This document shows positions 13,686 to 13,720 of a stretch of 13,720 bases of DNA, piece by piece (within the stretch, counting starts at the first letter, position 1; the number at the start of each line of letters is the position of its first letter). The position numbers and the translations under genes were made by a program. The DNA comes from CAZBSE01 sp964578625. Its GTDB lineage: Bacteria > Actinomycetota > Humimicrobiia > Humimicrobiales > Humimicrobiaceae. Location of the stretch: assembly GCA_964578625.1 (NCBI GenBank), contig CAZODQ010000025.1, positions 1 through 13,720 of the forward strand, read 5' to 3'. The notes below the pieces were generated by a model, which was not told where the DNA came from, did no database searches, and saw only the letters and a program-made list of their open reading frames with translations.

Positions 13686-13720
13686 TGGTACGCCAGGAGG
13701 GATTCGAACCCCCGACCCAC
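13686..13720 (-). tRNA. Partial tRNA, 3' end only (probably tRNA-Arg)
   Basis: Only the 3' 35 nt are in the window: variable-loop bases, T-arm GGGGG-TTCGAAT-CCCTC, acceptor strand CTGGCGT, discriminator A and encoded CCA (13686-13688). The T-arm is identical to that of tRNA-Arg(TCG), and the acceptor strand fits a GCGCCAG-type 5' end, so Arg is likely. The anticodon lies outside the window. Confidence 0.75.

Larger units (their letters stand above)
13518..13686 (-). mobile_element. Structured tRNA-linked element B (169-bp period)
   Basis: Second copy of the element type seen at 13113-13275, downstream of the partial tRNA at the window edge. A 20-bp direct repeat (13518-13537 and 13687-13706) carries the tRNA 3' half from the T-loop to CC. 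The distal copy ends CCT instead of CCA. The 85-nt core (13527-13611) matches element A at 76 of 85 positions without indels. It is followed one nt later by an 11-bp hairpin (13613-13641) and a 44-nt tail up to the tRNA. Outer stem GGGATTCG/CGAATCCC is 8 bp; inner stems are AGAC/GTCT, GTC/GAC and CGTCTC/GAGACG. No ORF of meaningful size is present. Interpretation as a tiny non-autonomous tRNA-targeted element is inference. Confidence 0.7.

Noticed and set aside
13113..13706. CRISPR-like array from the repeated segments
   Set aside because: There are only two units, repeats are tRNA-derived, the shared part is far longer than the unshared part, and no cas gene is present.

Overview
The window is an AT-rich bacterial chromosomal segment, and every supported gene lies on the minus strand. 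Read in transcription order (right to left) it starts with a tRNA array: a partial tRNA (probably Arg), then His(GTG), Arg(TCG), Lys(CTT) and Leu(TAG). A hairpin terminator and a likely promoter follow, then a tightly packed run of housekeeping genes: tig, clpP, clpX, valS, folC, a two-TM zinc-ribbon protein, ndk, a broken small membrane gene, maf, mreB, mreC, mreD and the N-terminal two thirds of a class B PBP2 that leaves the window at base 1.

The genes form three functional blocks. The first is protein folding and turnover (trigger factor, ClpP peptidase, ClpX unfoldase). The second is translation and nucleotide or folate metabolism (ValS, FolC, Ndk, Maf). The third is the elongasome for rod shape (MreB, MreC, MreD, PBP2). 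Most gaps are 1-31 nt or overlaps, so long polycistronic transcription is likely. Several starts are non-ATG (tig TTG, clpX TTG, folC GTG).

The order tig-clpP-clpX-valS-folC-(small membrane protein)-ndk-mreBCD-PBP2 is the one I associate with Actinomycetota. maf beside mreB is also common in Clostridia. The low GC content suggests an AT-rich actinobacterial lineage or another deep Gram-positive-like or Atribacterota-like group. This is inference from gene order and composition only.

The most unusual content is in the tRNA array. Two copies of a compact non-coding element (repeat periods 163 and 169 bp) each sit immediately downstream of a tRNA 3' end. Each ends in a direct duplicate of that tRNA's T-loop/acceptor 3' half, like attL/attR of an integrative element. 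The copies share an 85-nt core with 9 substitutions and no indels. Six of those nine substitutions form three compensatory base pairs in a predicted three-way-junction fold. Next to the core is an 11-bp hairpin whose outer stem has diverged while staying fully paired. These look like tiny, structured, tRNA-targeted mobile elements that I do not recognise as a described family.
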